Shown here: piece after piece, positions 15,811 through 24,309 of the stretch
Layout of the letters: every line of letters starts with the position of its first letter
Numbering within the stretch: the first letter of the stretch is position 1
NCBI GenBank assembly: GCA_042088665.1
Contig: JBELMB010000002.1
Span: 67,383-131,382, forward strand
Direction of reading: 5' to 3'
Source: JBELMB01 sp042088665
GTDB lineage: Bacteria > Pseudomonadota > Alphaproteobacteria > Rhodobacterales > Rhodobacteraceae
Length of the DNA: 64,000 nt
Position numbers and translations under genes: made by a program
The notes under the pieces: generated by a model
What the model saw: the letters and a program-made list of their open reading frames with translations, nothing else
Told to the model about the DNA's origin: nothing
Databases searched by the model: none

Positions 15811-16098
15811 ATGAAAGCTCTTTCCCCGCGGCTTGGCGCACCGCTGATCGTCGTGGCCATCGCGACAGGCGCTGGCCTTTCGGTTCAGGATCCACCCTCC
15901 CGGGTCCAACTCGCACAGGCGCAGGGCTGCCACCCAAGCTATGTTGGCGCCTGCGTGCCGGCTGGTGTGTCCGATGTTGATTGCAGCAGTGGCAACGGGA
16001 ATGGGCCTTACTATGTCACCGGCCCGGTGCGCGTCGTTGGACGAGACGTGTACGGTCTTGACCGGGACCGCGACGGAATCGGCTGCGAAAACGGCTAG
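15811..16098 (+). CDS. Small secreted protein with excalibur-like calcium-binding end
   Basis: A 95-aa protein beginning with a signal-peptide-like segment (MKALSPRLGAPLIVVAIATGAGLSV). Four cysteines are visible in the mature part (CHPSYVGAC, VDCSS, IGCENG), and it ends in VYGLDRDRDGIGCE. The DxDxDGxxCE ending is the excalibur motif, which binds calcium in secreted or periplasmic proteins. Function otherwise unknown. ATG at 15811 is preceded by GGAG. The 11-bp repeat array lies about 75 bases upstream and could regulate it. No operon partner on this strand. Confidence 0.65.
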   Translation: MKALSPRLGAPLIVVAIATGAGLSVQDPPSRVQLAQAQGCHPSYVGACVPAGVSDVDCSSGNGNGPYYVTGPVRVVGRDVYGLDRDRDGIGCENG

Positions 16099-16155
16099 GG
16101 CTCCGAGCCTTGGGCGTCAGACGCGCCGGGTTGCCAGTGTCGTCTGACTTGGTCG

Positions 16156-17106
16156 TCAGGCCGGTTGGCGCAGGACGCGGGGCACTTTGAATTCCACGTT
16201 TTCCTGTGCCGTCTCGACCATCTCGACCGTGACGTCAAAACGCGACCGGAAGGCGTCGACGACTTCTTCGATCAGCACTTCGGGGGCCGAGGCACCGGCG
16301 GTGATCCCAACCGAAGAGATCCCCTCAAGCGCACGCCAGTCGATGTCCGTGGCGCGCTGAACCAATTGCGCATACGAGCAGCCCGCCTTGCGCGCCACTT
16401 CGACCAACCGTTTCGAATTCGACGAATTGGGTGCACCGACCACCAGCAAGGCATCCGCCCTTGGCGCGACGGCCTTCACGGCCTCCTGCCGGTTGGTGGT
16501 GGCATAACAGATGTCTTCCTTGTGCGGCCCCTGGATCCCCGGGAACCGCTGCTGAAGCGCGGCGACGATGTCCGCCGTGTCATCCACCGACAGCGTGGTC
16601 TGCGTCACAAAGGCCAGCCGTTCAGGGTCACGCACGGATACACCGGCCACGTCTTCGACGGTTTCGACCAGCAGCACCTCGCCTTCGGGCAATTGGCCCA
16701 TGGTGCCCACGGTCTCCGGGTGACCCTCGTGACCGATCATGATCATCTGCAACCCGTTGTCCGCGTGGCGCGCCGCCTCGATGTGGACCTTGGACACCAA
16801 CGGGCAAGTTGCATCGACATAGACCATCTCGCGGCGCGCGGCCTCCGCCGGAACGGCCTTGGGCACGCCATGCGCGGAAAAGATAACGGGCCGGTCATCG
16901 GGACAATCCGTCAACTCCTCGACAAAGACGGCCCCCTTGGCGCGCAGATCATCCACCACGTATTTGTTGTGCACGATCTCATGGCGCACGTAGACCGGCG
17001 CCCCCCATTTCGCGAGCGCCATCTCGACGATCTTGATCGCCCGATCAACACCGGCGCAAAAGCCGCGCGGCGCAGCAAGGTACAGGGTCAAGGGGGGGGT
17101 GGTCAT
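16156..17106 (-). CDS. ispH: 4-hydroxy-3-methylbut-2-enyl diphosphate reductase
   Basis: A 316-aa IspH/LytB. The three iron-sulfur cysteines are visible in RGFCAGVDRA (near residue 18), VDATCPLVSKVH and EDICYATTNRQ. FSAHGVPK, GHEGHPE and GAPNSSNSKRL also match the family. It performs the last step of the non-mevalonate isoprenoid pathway, reducing HMBPP to IPP and DMAPP with a 4Fe-4S cluster in the cytoplasm. ATG at 17106 has AAGGAG seven bases upstream; in-frame sequence further upstream was rejected. It is divergent from the B12-binding gene. Confidence 0.97.
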   Translation of the reverse strand: MTTPPLTLYLAAPRGFCAGVDRAIKIVEMALAKWGAPVYVRHEIVHNKYVVDDLRAKGAVFVEELTDCPDDRPVIFSAHGVPKAVPAEAARREMVYVDATCPLVSKVHIEAARHADNGLQMIMIGHEGHPETVGTMGQLPEGEVLLVETVEDVAGVSVRDPERLAFVTQTTLSVDDTADIVAALQQRFPGIQGPHKEDICYATTNRQEAVKAVAPRADALLVVGAPNSSNSKRLVEVARKAGCSYAQLVQRATDIDWRALEGISSVGITAGASAPEVLIEEVVDAFRSRFDVTVEMVETAQENVEFKVPRVLRQPA

Positions 17107-17261
17107 GTCGGCATCTCCTTGCGTTCGGATAATTAAGCGTTGTGTCGCACCGGGTCCAGAACGGATACGCAAGACTCGCGCTAAAAGGTGTGTTAAGAAC
17201 TCATCATCGGTATCGCCAACCGACCCACTCGACGACGACAGCGCCATGGGACGCGCCGGAG

Positions 17262-18065
17262 ATGTCAAGATCAGATGAACCCCTGACGGGGTCAAGGCTT
17301 GCGCCTTTGCAGCGCAACCTATCCGAAGAGGCACTTGAACGACTGGCCCGCAAGGTTGTGGACCGGCTGGCCTTGAGTGCGCGTGATATCACGACACGCC
17401 GGGACCCTGATCGGCCTGACGCAGTGGAAATCGCGCGACTGACCAACACCCTGCTGGCCAAGCACGAATCCGCGTCACATGAATACATGATGCGTCTGCA
17501 GGAAAGCGGGGTCACGCTGGACGTGCTCTACGTCAGGTACCTTGCGCCCGCCGCAGCCAAGCTTGGCGGGCTCTGGGCCAACGACAAGGTCACCTTTCTG
17601 CAAGTGACGCTCGGGATCACGCGTATCTTTGGCTTGATGCGGACGCTGCGTATGAACCTGCCGGCGCCCCGGATCACCCGGACCGAACCGGTGCTCTTTG
17701 CGGCGGTGCCCGGAGAGCAGCACACCATGGGTGTCGAGATGGCCGCACAGCTGTTCCGGCAACGCGGCTGGGACGTAAAGATGCTGCTGGGCGCCAGCGA
17801 AGAAGAGATCCTCGACCAGATCGACAAGGTGCAATGCCTGATCCTTGGCCTCAGTTCCGCCGGTCGCAAGACCGCTGAAGCGATGGCGCACCTTGTCTAC
17901 ATGGTGCGGGCCGCGCATCCGGGCATCCACATCATCGTGAGCGGCCAGATCGTCACCGAGGAGCCGGAACTGGTGGAATTGATGCACGCCGACACCGCCG
18001 TCGCCACGGTGGAGGATGCGCTGGCCATCATGGACGAGCTCTGCGCCCGGGCGGCCATGAACTGA
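17262..18065 (+). CDS. Cobalamin (B12)-binding domain regulator-like protein
   Basis: A 267-aa protein. The N-terminal half is helical (LARKVVDRLALSARDITTRR, then MMRLQESGVTLDVLYVRYLAPAAAKLGGLW), like the four-helix cap of B12 photoreceptors and methionine synthase. The C-terminal half is a B12-binding Rossmann domain starting AAVPGEQHTMGVEMAAQLFRQ. EQHTMG stands where DxHxxG places the cobalt-ligating histidine. LGLSSAGRKTAEAM and IVSGQIVTEEPEL follow. No DNA-binding or methyltransferase domain is fused. In related bacteria such proteins (PpaA/AerR type) tune photosynthesis regulators. The ATG has GGAG immediately adjacent, so the exact start is uncertain. Confidence 0.75.
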   Translation: MSRSDEPLTGSRLAPLQRNLSEEALERLARKVVDRLALSARDITTRRDPDRPDAVEIARLTNTLLAKHESASHEYMMRLQESGVTLDVLYVRYLAPAAAKLGGLWANDKVTFLQVTLGITRIFGLMRTLRMNLPAPRITRTEPVLFAAVPGEQHTMGVEMAAQLFRQRGWDVKMLLGASEEEILDQIDKVQCLILGLSSAGRKTAEAMAHLVYMVRAAHPGIHIIVSGQIVTEEPELVELMHADTAVATVEDALAIMDELCARAAMN

Positions 18066-18296
18066 ACCCGCCTGCTGTGACGACCTGACGTGTCGCGGGC
18101 TTGGTCCCTGTGCGACCCGTCCAGACGCGCCCGCCATCGACCAAAACGAAGAAGGGCGCGAGTCTCGCCCGCGCCGTCCTGTCTTTGCTTGCTTTTCGTC
18201 GGCAAGATTCTCGTCAGGCAAAGTCCAAACCGGTCAAAGCGTCCCAAACCACATGCGCATCCCATCCCCATGGCCTGCGCGTGACGCCCTGACAGA

Positions 18297-18869
18297 TTAC
18301 TTGCTTGCCGCGATCTCGAAGTTGCGCTCAACCTGTGCCTCGCGCGGAGGACGACCGATCACTTCGCGCAGTTCGTCGAGCTCGATGAAGTTGTCCGCCT
18401 GTCTGCGCAGCTCATCGGCGATCATCGGCGGCTGGCTGCGGATGGTCGAAACCACCGAGACACGCACGCCCTGACGCTGAAGGCTTTCGACCAGCGGGCG
18501 AAAATCGCCGTCGCCGGAAAACAGCACGATGTGATCCACACGCGGCGCCAGTTCCATGGCATCAACGGTCAGTTCGATGTCCATGTTGCCCTTCACCTTA
18601 CGGCGACCCTGGCTGTCGGTGTACTCTTTCGCGGGCTTCGTCACCATCGTGAACCCATTGTAGTGCAACCAGTCAACCAGCGGACGGATCGGCGAATACT
18701 CGTCATTCTCGAGCAAGGCAGTGTAGTAGAAAGCACGCACCATTTTACCGCGACGCGCAAATTCTTGCCGGAGGAGCTTGTAGTCGATATCAAACCCCAG
18801 TGCCTTCGCGGCGGCGTACAGGTTCGACCCATCAATGAACAGCGCAAGCCGTTCGTCCTTGTAAAACAT
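18297..18869 (-). CDS. NYN-domain (LabA/DUF88) protein
   Basis: A 190-aa protein with the PIN-like NYN fold. LFIDGSNLYAAAKALG carries the first aspartate, NMDIELTVDAMELAP the second acidic cluster, and IVLFSGDGDFRPLVESL the third. These acidic residues bind a metal in RNA-processing nucleases of this superfamily. The C terminus (ADNFIELDELREVIGRPP) is short and charged. Cytoplasmic RNA metabolism is likely but the target is unknown. It is divergent from folK; the ~140-base spacer carries a GTGA tetranucleotide run and an AT-rich stretch suitable for a promoter. Confidence 0.85.
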   Translation of the reverse strand: MFYKDERLALFIDGSNLYAAAKALGFDIDYKLLRQEFARRGKMVRAFYYTALLENDEYSPIRPLVDWLHYNGFTMVTKPAKEYTDSQGRRKVKGNMDIELTVDAMELAPRVDHIVLFSGDGDFRPLVESLQRQGVRVSVVSTIRSQPPMIADELRRQADNFIELDELREVIGRPPREAQVERNFEIAASK

Positions 18870-19008
18870 AAAATGTCCTTTCGGGTAATCACGTCCGCCG
18901 AATACGTGAGTGAGTGAGTGGTGGGCGGCCGTAATTTGATAATATTAATGTTTTTTGACACTACCGCAAGCTGCCGCGGCGTCTCGAAAGAATAGCGAAA
19001 ACCTCAAC

Positions 19009-19605
19009 ATGGTACAAGAATTCCTGATCGCGCTGGGATCCAATCTTGGGTCTTTTGCCGGCAAACCTGACGTCACCCTCACCGGCGCGATCACCGCGAT
19101 GCGTGCAAGGGGCATCACGCTGCGGCGTCTGGGCCGGTATTTTGCGACGCCCTGCTTTCCTGCGGGCGCGGGTCCTGACTACGTGAACGCCTGCGCTGCG
19201 GTGACGTTTGACGGATCGGCGCAGGACCTCTTGACGCAATTGCACGCCATCGAGGCCGATATGGGCCGCGAGCGCAAGCAACGCTGGGGCAGCCGCAGCC
19301 TTGACCTCGACCTGCTGGCACAGGGGGACAGGGTTCTGCCGGATCCGGAGACGTTCGACGACTGGCTGAAGCTGTCGCTGGCGCGCCAGGCGCAGTCCAC
19401 ACCCGACCAGCTGATCCTGCCGCACCCACGCCTGCAGGAACGTGCTTTCGTGCTGGTCCCCTTGATGGATGTGGCGCCCGATTGGCGCCATCCCGTTCTG
19501 GGCAAGACCACGGCAGAGCTCTGTGCCGCATTGCCCGAGGACCTGCGACGTCAGGTGGTCGCGCAGGGTGTCGCCCAGCCTGTCGTCCCGCCCATCGTAT
19601 TGTGA
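19009..19605 (+). CDS. folK: 2-amino-4-hydroxy-6-hydroxymethyldihydropteridine pyrophosphokinase
   Basis: A 198-aa HPPK with ALGSNLGSF at the start, RYFATPCFPAGAGPDYVNAC, and the signature RWGSRSLDLDLL followed by LILPHPRLQERAFVLVPLMDVAPDW. It pyrophosphorylates hydroxymethyldihydropterin with ATP in folate synthesis. The length is somewhat longer than E. coli FolK because of an insert around QGDRVLPDPETFDDWLKLSLAR. ATG at 19009 was preferred over an in-frame upstream start because family homology begins at residue 4. The omega subunit gene follows on the same strand after 83 bases. Confidence 0.95.
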   Translation: MVQEFLIALGSNLGSFAGKPDVTLTGAITAMRARGITLRRLGRYFATPCFPAGAGPDYVNACAAVTFDGSAQDLLTQLHAIEADMGRERKQRWGSRSLDLDLLAQGDRVLPDPETFDDWLKLSLARQAQSTPDQLILPHPRLQERAFVLVPLMDVAPDWRHPVLGKTTAELCAALPEDLRRQVVAQGVAQPVVPPIVL

Positions 19606-19688
19606 CCTTATTCGCCTTGTAAAACAGGGTAGAACACGCTAGATCAAAGCCTTCCCTAGGCAGCCACGACAGCATTGGAGCGTCCCCC

Positions 19689-20042
19689 ATGGCCCGCGTG
19701 ACGGTAGAAGATTGCGTCGACAAAGTCCCCAACCGGTTCGAGCTTGTGATGCTCGCGGCACATCGCGCGCGTGAGGTATCCGCCGGTGCGGCGATCACCG
19801 TCGACCGCGACAACGACAAGAACCCGGTCGTCGCCCTGCGCGAAATCGCCGAAGAGACGCAGTCCACGGACGAACTGCGCGAACGCCTGATCGAGTCGAA
19901 CCAGACCCAGATCGAGGTGGACGAACCCGAGGACGACGCCATGGCGCTGCTCATGGGCACTGAGGCCGACAAGCCTCAGGAGGACGACATGTCCGAAGAG
20001 AAGCTGCTGCGCGCCCTGATGGAAGCGCAGGGACAAAGCTGA
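19689..20042 (+). CDS. rpoZ: RNA polymerase omega subunit
   Basis: A 117-aa omega subunit. MARVTVEDCVDKVPNRFELVMLAAHRAREVSAG and the NDKNPVVALREIAEET helix are the family core that clamps the beta-prime C terminus and helps RNA polymerase assembly. The tail is acidic (EDDAMALLMG, EEDDMSEEKLLRALM). The rel/spoT gene begins 24 bases after its stop, an arrangement conserved in many proteobacteria and meaningful because omega takes part in ppGpp binding. The ATG follows a short GGAGCGTCCCCC leader. Confidence 0.96.
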   Translation: MARVTVEDCVDKVPNRFELVMLAAHRAREVSAGAAITVDRDNDKNPVVALREIAEETQSTDELRERLIESNQTQIEVDEPEDDAMALLMGTEADKPQEDDMSEEKLLRALMEAQGQS

Positions 20043-20065
20043 ATCCTGAGGGTCGGTGAGGGCAT

Positions 20066-22204
20066 ATGATCGGAGCGGAAGATCTTGTTGCCCTTGTCCG
20101 CAACTACAACCCGAAGACGAACGAACGCCTGATCCTGGCGGCCTATGAGTATGGCCGCCAGATGCATGATGGGCAGTTCCGCAAGTCCGGTGAGCCGTAT
20201 TTCACGCATCCCGTCGCGGTCGCGGCGCTGCTGACCGAGCAGCAGCTGGATGACGCGACGATCATCACCGCCCTCCTGCACGACACGATCGAGGACACGC
20301 GGTCGACCTATTCCGAGGTTGATTCGCGGTTTGGCCGCGAGGTGGCCGACCTCGTGGACGGGGTGACAAAACTGACCAACCTGCAACTCTCCAGTTCCGA
20401 GACAAAGCAGGCCGAGAATTTCCGCAAACTCTTCATGGCGATGTCCAAGGACCTGCGGGTCATCCTCGTCAAACTGGCCGACCGGCTGCACAACATGCGC
20501 ACCATCAAGGCCATGCGCGCCGAAAAGCAGCAGCAGAAGGCCCGCGAAACAATGGAGATCTTCGCCCCGCTTGCGGGACGCATGGGCATGCAATCCATGC
20601 GCGAAGAGCTGGAGGATCTGGCCTTTCGCGTGATCAATCCGCGCGGGCGCGACGGCATCATCCGACGTTTCATTACGCTGCAGAAAGAGACCGGGGACGT
20701 CATCCACCGGATCACCTCGGACATGCGCCACGAGCTGGACAAGGCCGGTGTCGATGCAGAGGTCTTTGGCCGCGCCAAGAAGCCCTATTCGATCTGGCGC
20801 AAGATGCAGGAAAAGAAGATCGGCTTTTCCCGGCTCAGCGACATCTACGGGTTTCGCGTGATCACGCGGTCCGAAGCGGATGCCTATGCAGCACTTGGTG
20901 CCATCCACCAGCGCTGGCGCGCGGTGCCCGGACGGTTCAAGGATTACATCAGCCAGCCCAAGTCGAACGGCTATCGCTCGATCCACACCACGGTGTCGGG
21001 CCGCGACGGCAAGCGGGTCGAGGTGCAGATCCGCACCCGCGAGATGCACGAGGTGGCCGAGACCGGCGTCGCCGCGCATTGGTCCTATCGCGATGGGGAA
21101 CCGGCAGAGAACCGCTTTGCCGTCGATCCGGCCAAGTGGATCGCACAGATGACCGAACAGTTCGATTCGGAAGAAGACCACGACGCCTTCATGGAGGCGG
21201 TGAAGCTGGAGATGTATTCCGACAAGGTCTTTTGCTTTACGCCAAAGGGCGATGTGGTCAAGCTGCCCAAGGGGGCGACTCCGCTTGACTATGCCTACCA
21301 GATCCACACCCGGATCGGATCGAAATGCGTCGGCGCCAAGGTCGACGGCATCCGCGTGCCGCTCTGGACCCGGCTGAAGAACGGCCAGTCCGTAGAGATC
21401 ATCACCGCCGAGGGACAGGCCCCGCAAGCCACCTGGCTGGACATTGCCACCACCGGCAAGGCCAAAACCGCCATCCGCCGCGCGCTGCGCGAAGCCAACC
21501 GCGAGCGCTTTGCCCGGCTGGGCCTCGAACTGGCCAAGGCGGCCTTTGAGGCGCATGACAAGAAAGCCACCGACAAGGTGCTGGAAAAGGCCGCAGGCCG
21601 CCTGCGCTTTGAGGATGTGGAAACCCTGCTGGCGCGGCTGGGCAGCGCGGATCTGACCACCACCGAAGTGGTCGAGGCCGTCTACCCCAACCTCGCCATC
21701 GCCCGCGGCACGGAGATCGAGGTCAAGCGCGCCGTTGTCGGTCTGGAACATGGCCAGGGGTTCGAGCGCGCCTCCTGTTGCCAGCCCCTTCCCGGGGAGC
21801 GCATCGTCGGCCTTGCGCACCGGGGGCGCGGGGTGTCTGTACATGCCATCGACTGTGGCGCCATGGCGAGCTATGAGGACCAGCCGGCGCGCTGGCTTGA
21901 TCTGCATTGGGCAGAGGGGACCCATCCCGCAGTTTACACCGTGACGCTCGACATGGTTCTGAGCAATGATGCCGGTGTTCTGGGACGGATTTGCACATTG
22001 ATCGGAGAGCGCAAGGCCAATATCTCAGACCTGAGTTTTGAGGACCGAAAACCTGATTTTTACCGCTTGGTGATGGATGTTGATTTGAGGGATGCAGAGC
22101 AATTGCATTCCGTCGTCTCGGCTCTGGAGGCGGAAAGTCAGGTGGCTTCGATCCACCGGCGCCGTGACCCGGGGCTGGAAGCAGCGCCCGAAGCGGCAGA
22201 ATAA
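20066..22204 (+). CDS. Bifunctional (p)ppGpp synthetase/hydrolase, Rel/SpoT family
   Basis: A 712-aa Rsh protein. It has an N-terminal HD hydrolase domain (FTHPVAVAALL, LLHDTIEDT; residues ~45-150), a RelA/SpoT nucleotidyltransferase domain (GRAKKPYSIWRKM, RFKDYISQPKSNGYRSIHTT, EVQIRTREMHE; ~240-350), a TGS domain (VFCFTPKGDVVKLPKGATPLDYAYQIH; ~390-450) and a C-terminal ACT domain (VLGRICTLIGERKANISDLSF). The single long form with an intact HD box is expected to make and degrade the stringent-response alarmone. Alphaproteobacteria usually carry one such gene. It follows rpoZ closely and may be co-transcribed with the DUF2062 gene 17 bases downstream. Confidence 0.95.
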   Translation: MIGAEDLVALVRNYNPKTNERLILAAYEYGRQMHDGQFRKSGEPYFTHPVAVAALLTEQQLDDATIITALLHDTIEDTRSTYSEVDSRFGREVADLVDGVTKLTNLQLSSSETKQAENFRKLFMAMSKDLRVILVKLADRLHNMRTIKAMRAEKQQQKARETMEIFAPLAGRMGMQSMREELEDLAFRVINPRGRDGIIRRFITLQKETGDVIHRITSDMRHELDKAGVDAEVFGRAKKPYSIWRKMQEKKIGFSRLSDIYGFRVITRSEADAYAALGAIHQRWRAVPGRFKDYISQPKSNGYRSIHTTVSGRDGKRVEVQIRTREMHEVAETGVAAHWSYRDGEPAENRFAVDPAKWIAQMTEQFDSEEDHDAFMEAVKLEMYSDKVFCFTPKGDVVKLPKGATPLDYAYQIHTRIGSKCVGAKVDGIRVPLWTRLKNGQSVEIITAEGQAPQATWLDIATTGKAKTAIRRALREANRERFARLGLELAKAAFEAHDKKATDKVLEKAAGRLRFEDVETLLARLGSADLTTTEVVEAVYPNLAIARGTEIEVKRAVVGLEHGQGFERASCCQPLPGERIVGLAHRGRGVSVHAIDCGAMASYEDQPARWLDLHWAEGTHPAVYTVTLDMVLSNDAGVLGRICTLIGERKANISDLSFEDRKPDFYRLVMDVDLRDAEQLHSVVSALEAESQVASIHRRRDPGLEAAPEAAE

Positions 22205-22220
22205 AGCGAGGCAGACCGAG

Positions 22221-22877
22221 GTGTTCAAGCGACGCGACAGGCGACCAGTCTGGCGGATGGTGGTCGAGGCCCTCTGGCCGCGGGGCGGCTGGGGCCGGGC
22301 TGCGCGCTACGTGCGTCTGCGCCTGAACCGCTTGCCGGATCCGCCTGACCGGATCGCGCGCGGGATCTTTGCCGGTGTCTTCACGACGTTCACCCCGTTC
22401 TACGGGCTGCATTTCGTGACCGCGGCGCTCTTGGCGTGGGTCATGCGGGGTAATATCCTGGCCGCTGTTTTGTCGACCTTTTTTGGCAACCCGCTGACCT
22501 ATGTGCCGATTGGCGTGATCTCCATGCAGGTCGGGTATTGGCTGCTGGGCCTGCCCCCCCGGGACCGGGGCGGCCCTCAAGATCACGGCAGTCTTGGCCA
22601 GAAATTCGTCAAGGCCAGCGAGGACCTCTGGGACAATATGCTGGCGATGTTCACGCCAGAACGCGCGGATTGGTCCGATCTGCGGATCTTCTATGACGAG
22701 GTTTTTTACCCCTACATGATTGGCGGCATCCTGCCCGGGCTGGTCGCGGCCACCATCGCATACTACGTCTCGCTCCCGTTGATCACGGCCTTTCAGAACC
22801 GCCGCAAAGGCGTGATCAAGGCCAAGCTGGCCGAGTTGAAGAAGTCCAAATCGAGCCGACCCGCAGAAAACGGCTGA
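22221..22877 (+). CDS. DUF2062 membrane protein
   Basis: A 218-aa protein with the DUF2062 pattern PPDRIARGIFAGVFTTFTPFYGLH, then hydrophobic ALLAWVMRGNILAAVLSTFFGNPLTYVPIGVISMQVGYWLLG and a late YPYMIGGILPGLVAATIAYYVSLPLI. About three transmembrane segments place it in the inner membrane. The function of the family is not established. The start is GTG at 22221 with GAGGC at a suitable distance; an earlier in-frame ATG lies inside rel/spoT and was rejected. The basic C-terminal tail (FQNRRKGVIKAKLAELKKSK) should be cytoplasmic. It probably shares the rpoZ-rel transcript. Confidence 0.85.
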   Translation: MFKRRDRRPVWRMVVEALWPRGGWGRAARYVRLRLNRLPDPPDRIARGIFAGVFTTFTPFYGLHFVTAALLAWVMRGNILAAVLSTFFGNPLTYVPIGVISMQVGYWLLGLPPRDRGGPQDHGSLGQKFVKASEDLWDNMLAMFTPERADWSDLRIFYDEVFYPYMIGGILPGLVAATIAYYVSLPLITAFQNRRKGVIKAKLAELKKSKSSRPAENG

Positions 22878-22954
22878 TTCTTTGGGCCATCCGCTTGCCT
22901 CACCCAAGGGGCCGCCCTAGAATTTGATCAAATTATACTGGAAAGGGCTTCGCT

Positions 22955-23710
22955 ATGGCGGATTTTGCTGGTCACCTGCGTCTGGGCGTGAACATCGATC
23001 ATGTGGCAACGGTCCGCAATGCGCGTGGCGGGGCCTATCCTGATCCCATCCGGGCCGCCAAACTGGCCGAGGACGCAGGCGCGGATGGCATCACCGCACA
23101 CCTGCGCGAAGACCGCCGTCATATCTCGGACGAAGACATCGACAGGTTGATGGACGCGCTGCGCGTGCCCCTGAACTTCGAGATGGCCGCGACCGATGAA
23201 ATGCAGGCCATCGCCCTGCGGCACAAACCCCACGCGGTCTGCATCGTGCCTGAAAAGCGCGAGGAAAAGACCACGGAGGGCGGTCTCGAAGTCGCGCGCG
23301 AAGAAAACAAACTGGCGCATTTCATCGCCCCCCTGCGCGAAGCCGGTTGCCGTGTGTCGATCTTCATCGCGGCGGACCAACGCCAGATCGAGGCTGCCCA
23401 CCGCATTGGCGCACAGGTGATCGAACTGCACACAGGCGGCTATTGCGAAGCCTTTGCAGAGGGCGATCTGGCCGCTCGGGACGCAGAACTGCAAAAGATG
23501 CGCGACATGGCCACCTTCGCCCATGATCTCGGGCTGGAGGTCCACGCCGGACATGGCCTGACCTACGAAACCGTTGCCCCCGTGGCCGCCTTTCCCGAAG
23601 TGGTGGAACTGAACATCGGGCATTTCCTCGTCGGGGAATCGATCTTTCTCGGGCTGGGGCCCGCGATCGGGGAAATGCGCCGCCTGATGGACGAAGCACG
23701 CGCGAACTGA
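22955..23710 (+). CDS. pdxJ: Pyridoxine 5'-phosphate synthase
   Basis: A 251-aa PdxJ barrel. RLGVNIDHVATVRNARGG at the start holds the phosphate and substrate site, GADGITAHLREDRRHI follows, then PEKREEKTTEGGL, FIAADQRQIEAA, GAQVIELHTG and HAGHGLTYE near the end. It condenses 1-deoxyxylulose phosphate with 3-amino-2-oxopropyl phosphate to form pyridoxine phosphate in the cytoplasm. The pdxJ-acpS-lepB-rnc-era neighbourhood is a common proteobacterial arrangement, here loosened by several added genes. The AT-rich spacer upstream (22920-22945) and GAAAGGGC before ATG suggest its own promoter. Confidence 0.97.
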   Translation: MADFAGHLRLGVNIDHVATVRNARGGAYPDPIRAAKLAEDAGADGITAHLREDRRHISDEDIDRLMDALRVPLNFEMAATDEMQAIALRHKPHAVCIVPEKREEKTTEGGLEVAREENKLAHFIAPLREAGCRVSIFIAADQRQIEAAHRIGAQVIELHTGGYCEAFAEGDLAARDAELQKMRDMATFAHDLGLEVHAGHGLTYETVAPVAAFPEVVELNIGHFLVGESIFLGLGPAIGEMRRLMDEARAN

Positions 23711-23794
23711 CCCGACGGGCACCGGGACTTGCAATACGGTGCCTTTCTGCGTCGTATGCGGGCAATGTCACTTACCCCACGAAGGGAGCCCCAG

Positions 23795-24307
23795 ATGATC
23801 CGAGCCCGCGCCTTTGCCCATGCCCTCTTGCCCAGCCTCTTACCCGGGTTTGCGATGACCTGTGTCATCGCCATTGCCCAGTTCATGGCTGCGCCCCCGG
23901 CAAGCGCCCAATCGGCCATCGACGTGTTGGAGTGCGACTGGCACGCCAGCGCCCGGAATATCCCTGAACCCTGGGAGGCGCACACGCGCAGCTTTTCCGA
24001 CGGCAAGACCCGCATCGCCATGCTCGACACAATCGAGCCCGCGGCGGGCTGGGCCTGGATCCTCGTCCTCTCCCCGCCAGAGGGCGAATTGGGTGGCCGA
24101 CAGTGTCGCGTGATCGGCAGCGACGGCATGGGCTTTTCAGGCATGTCTTTTGATCAGCTGTCTGCCAGCTACGATCCCGCGCGGGGGTTGGTCTATTCGC
24201 TGCCCACGCAACGATTTGACCCGATGACCGCTGGCTACGAGGACGGGGTTCTCAGCTTTGTACTGAACCAGGCAACGGGAGACATCACCGGCGCGTGGCG
24301 CCCCTGA
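23795..24307 (+). CDS. Secreted protein of unknown function
   Basis: A 170-aa protein with an N-terminal export signal (MIRARAFAHALLPSLLPGFAMTCVIAIAQFMAAPPASA, likely cut after ASA). The mature part starts VLECDWHASARNIPEPWEAHT and is strand-rich with two cysteines (ECDW, RQCRV), which could form a periplasmic disulfide. No family was recognised. ATG at 23795 was chosen over an upstream in-frame start because GAAGGGAGCC precedes it and the signal peptide then begins properly. Its stop is two bases before the next gene's ATG, so the two may be a small operon. Confidence 0.6.
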   Translation: MIRARAFAHALLPSLLPGFAMTCVIAIAQFMAAPPASAQSAIDVLECDWHASARNIPEPWEAHTRSFSDGKTRIAMLDTIEPAAGWAWILVLSPPEGELGGRQCRVIGSDGMGFSGMSFDQLSASYDPARGLVYSLPTQRFDPMTAGYEDGVLSFVLNQATGDITGAWRP

Positions 24308-24309
24308 CC

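Noticed and set aside
18901..18925. GTGA tetranucleotide run between the NYN gene and folK as a phase-variable element
   Set aside because: Only about four imperfect units and not inside a gene or clear promoter spacer; too short to support slippage.
19976..21925. A 649-codon open frame on the minus strand opposite rel/spoT
   Set aside because: The plus-strand gene is certain and contiguous; GC-rich codon bias makes long antisense frames common. No motif or ribosome-binding site supports it.
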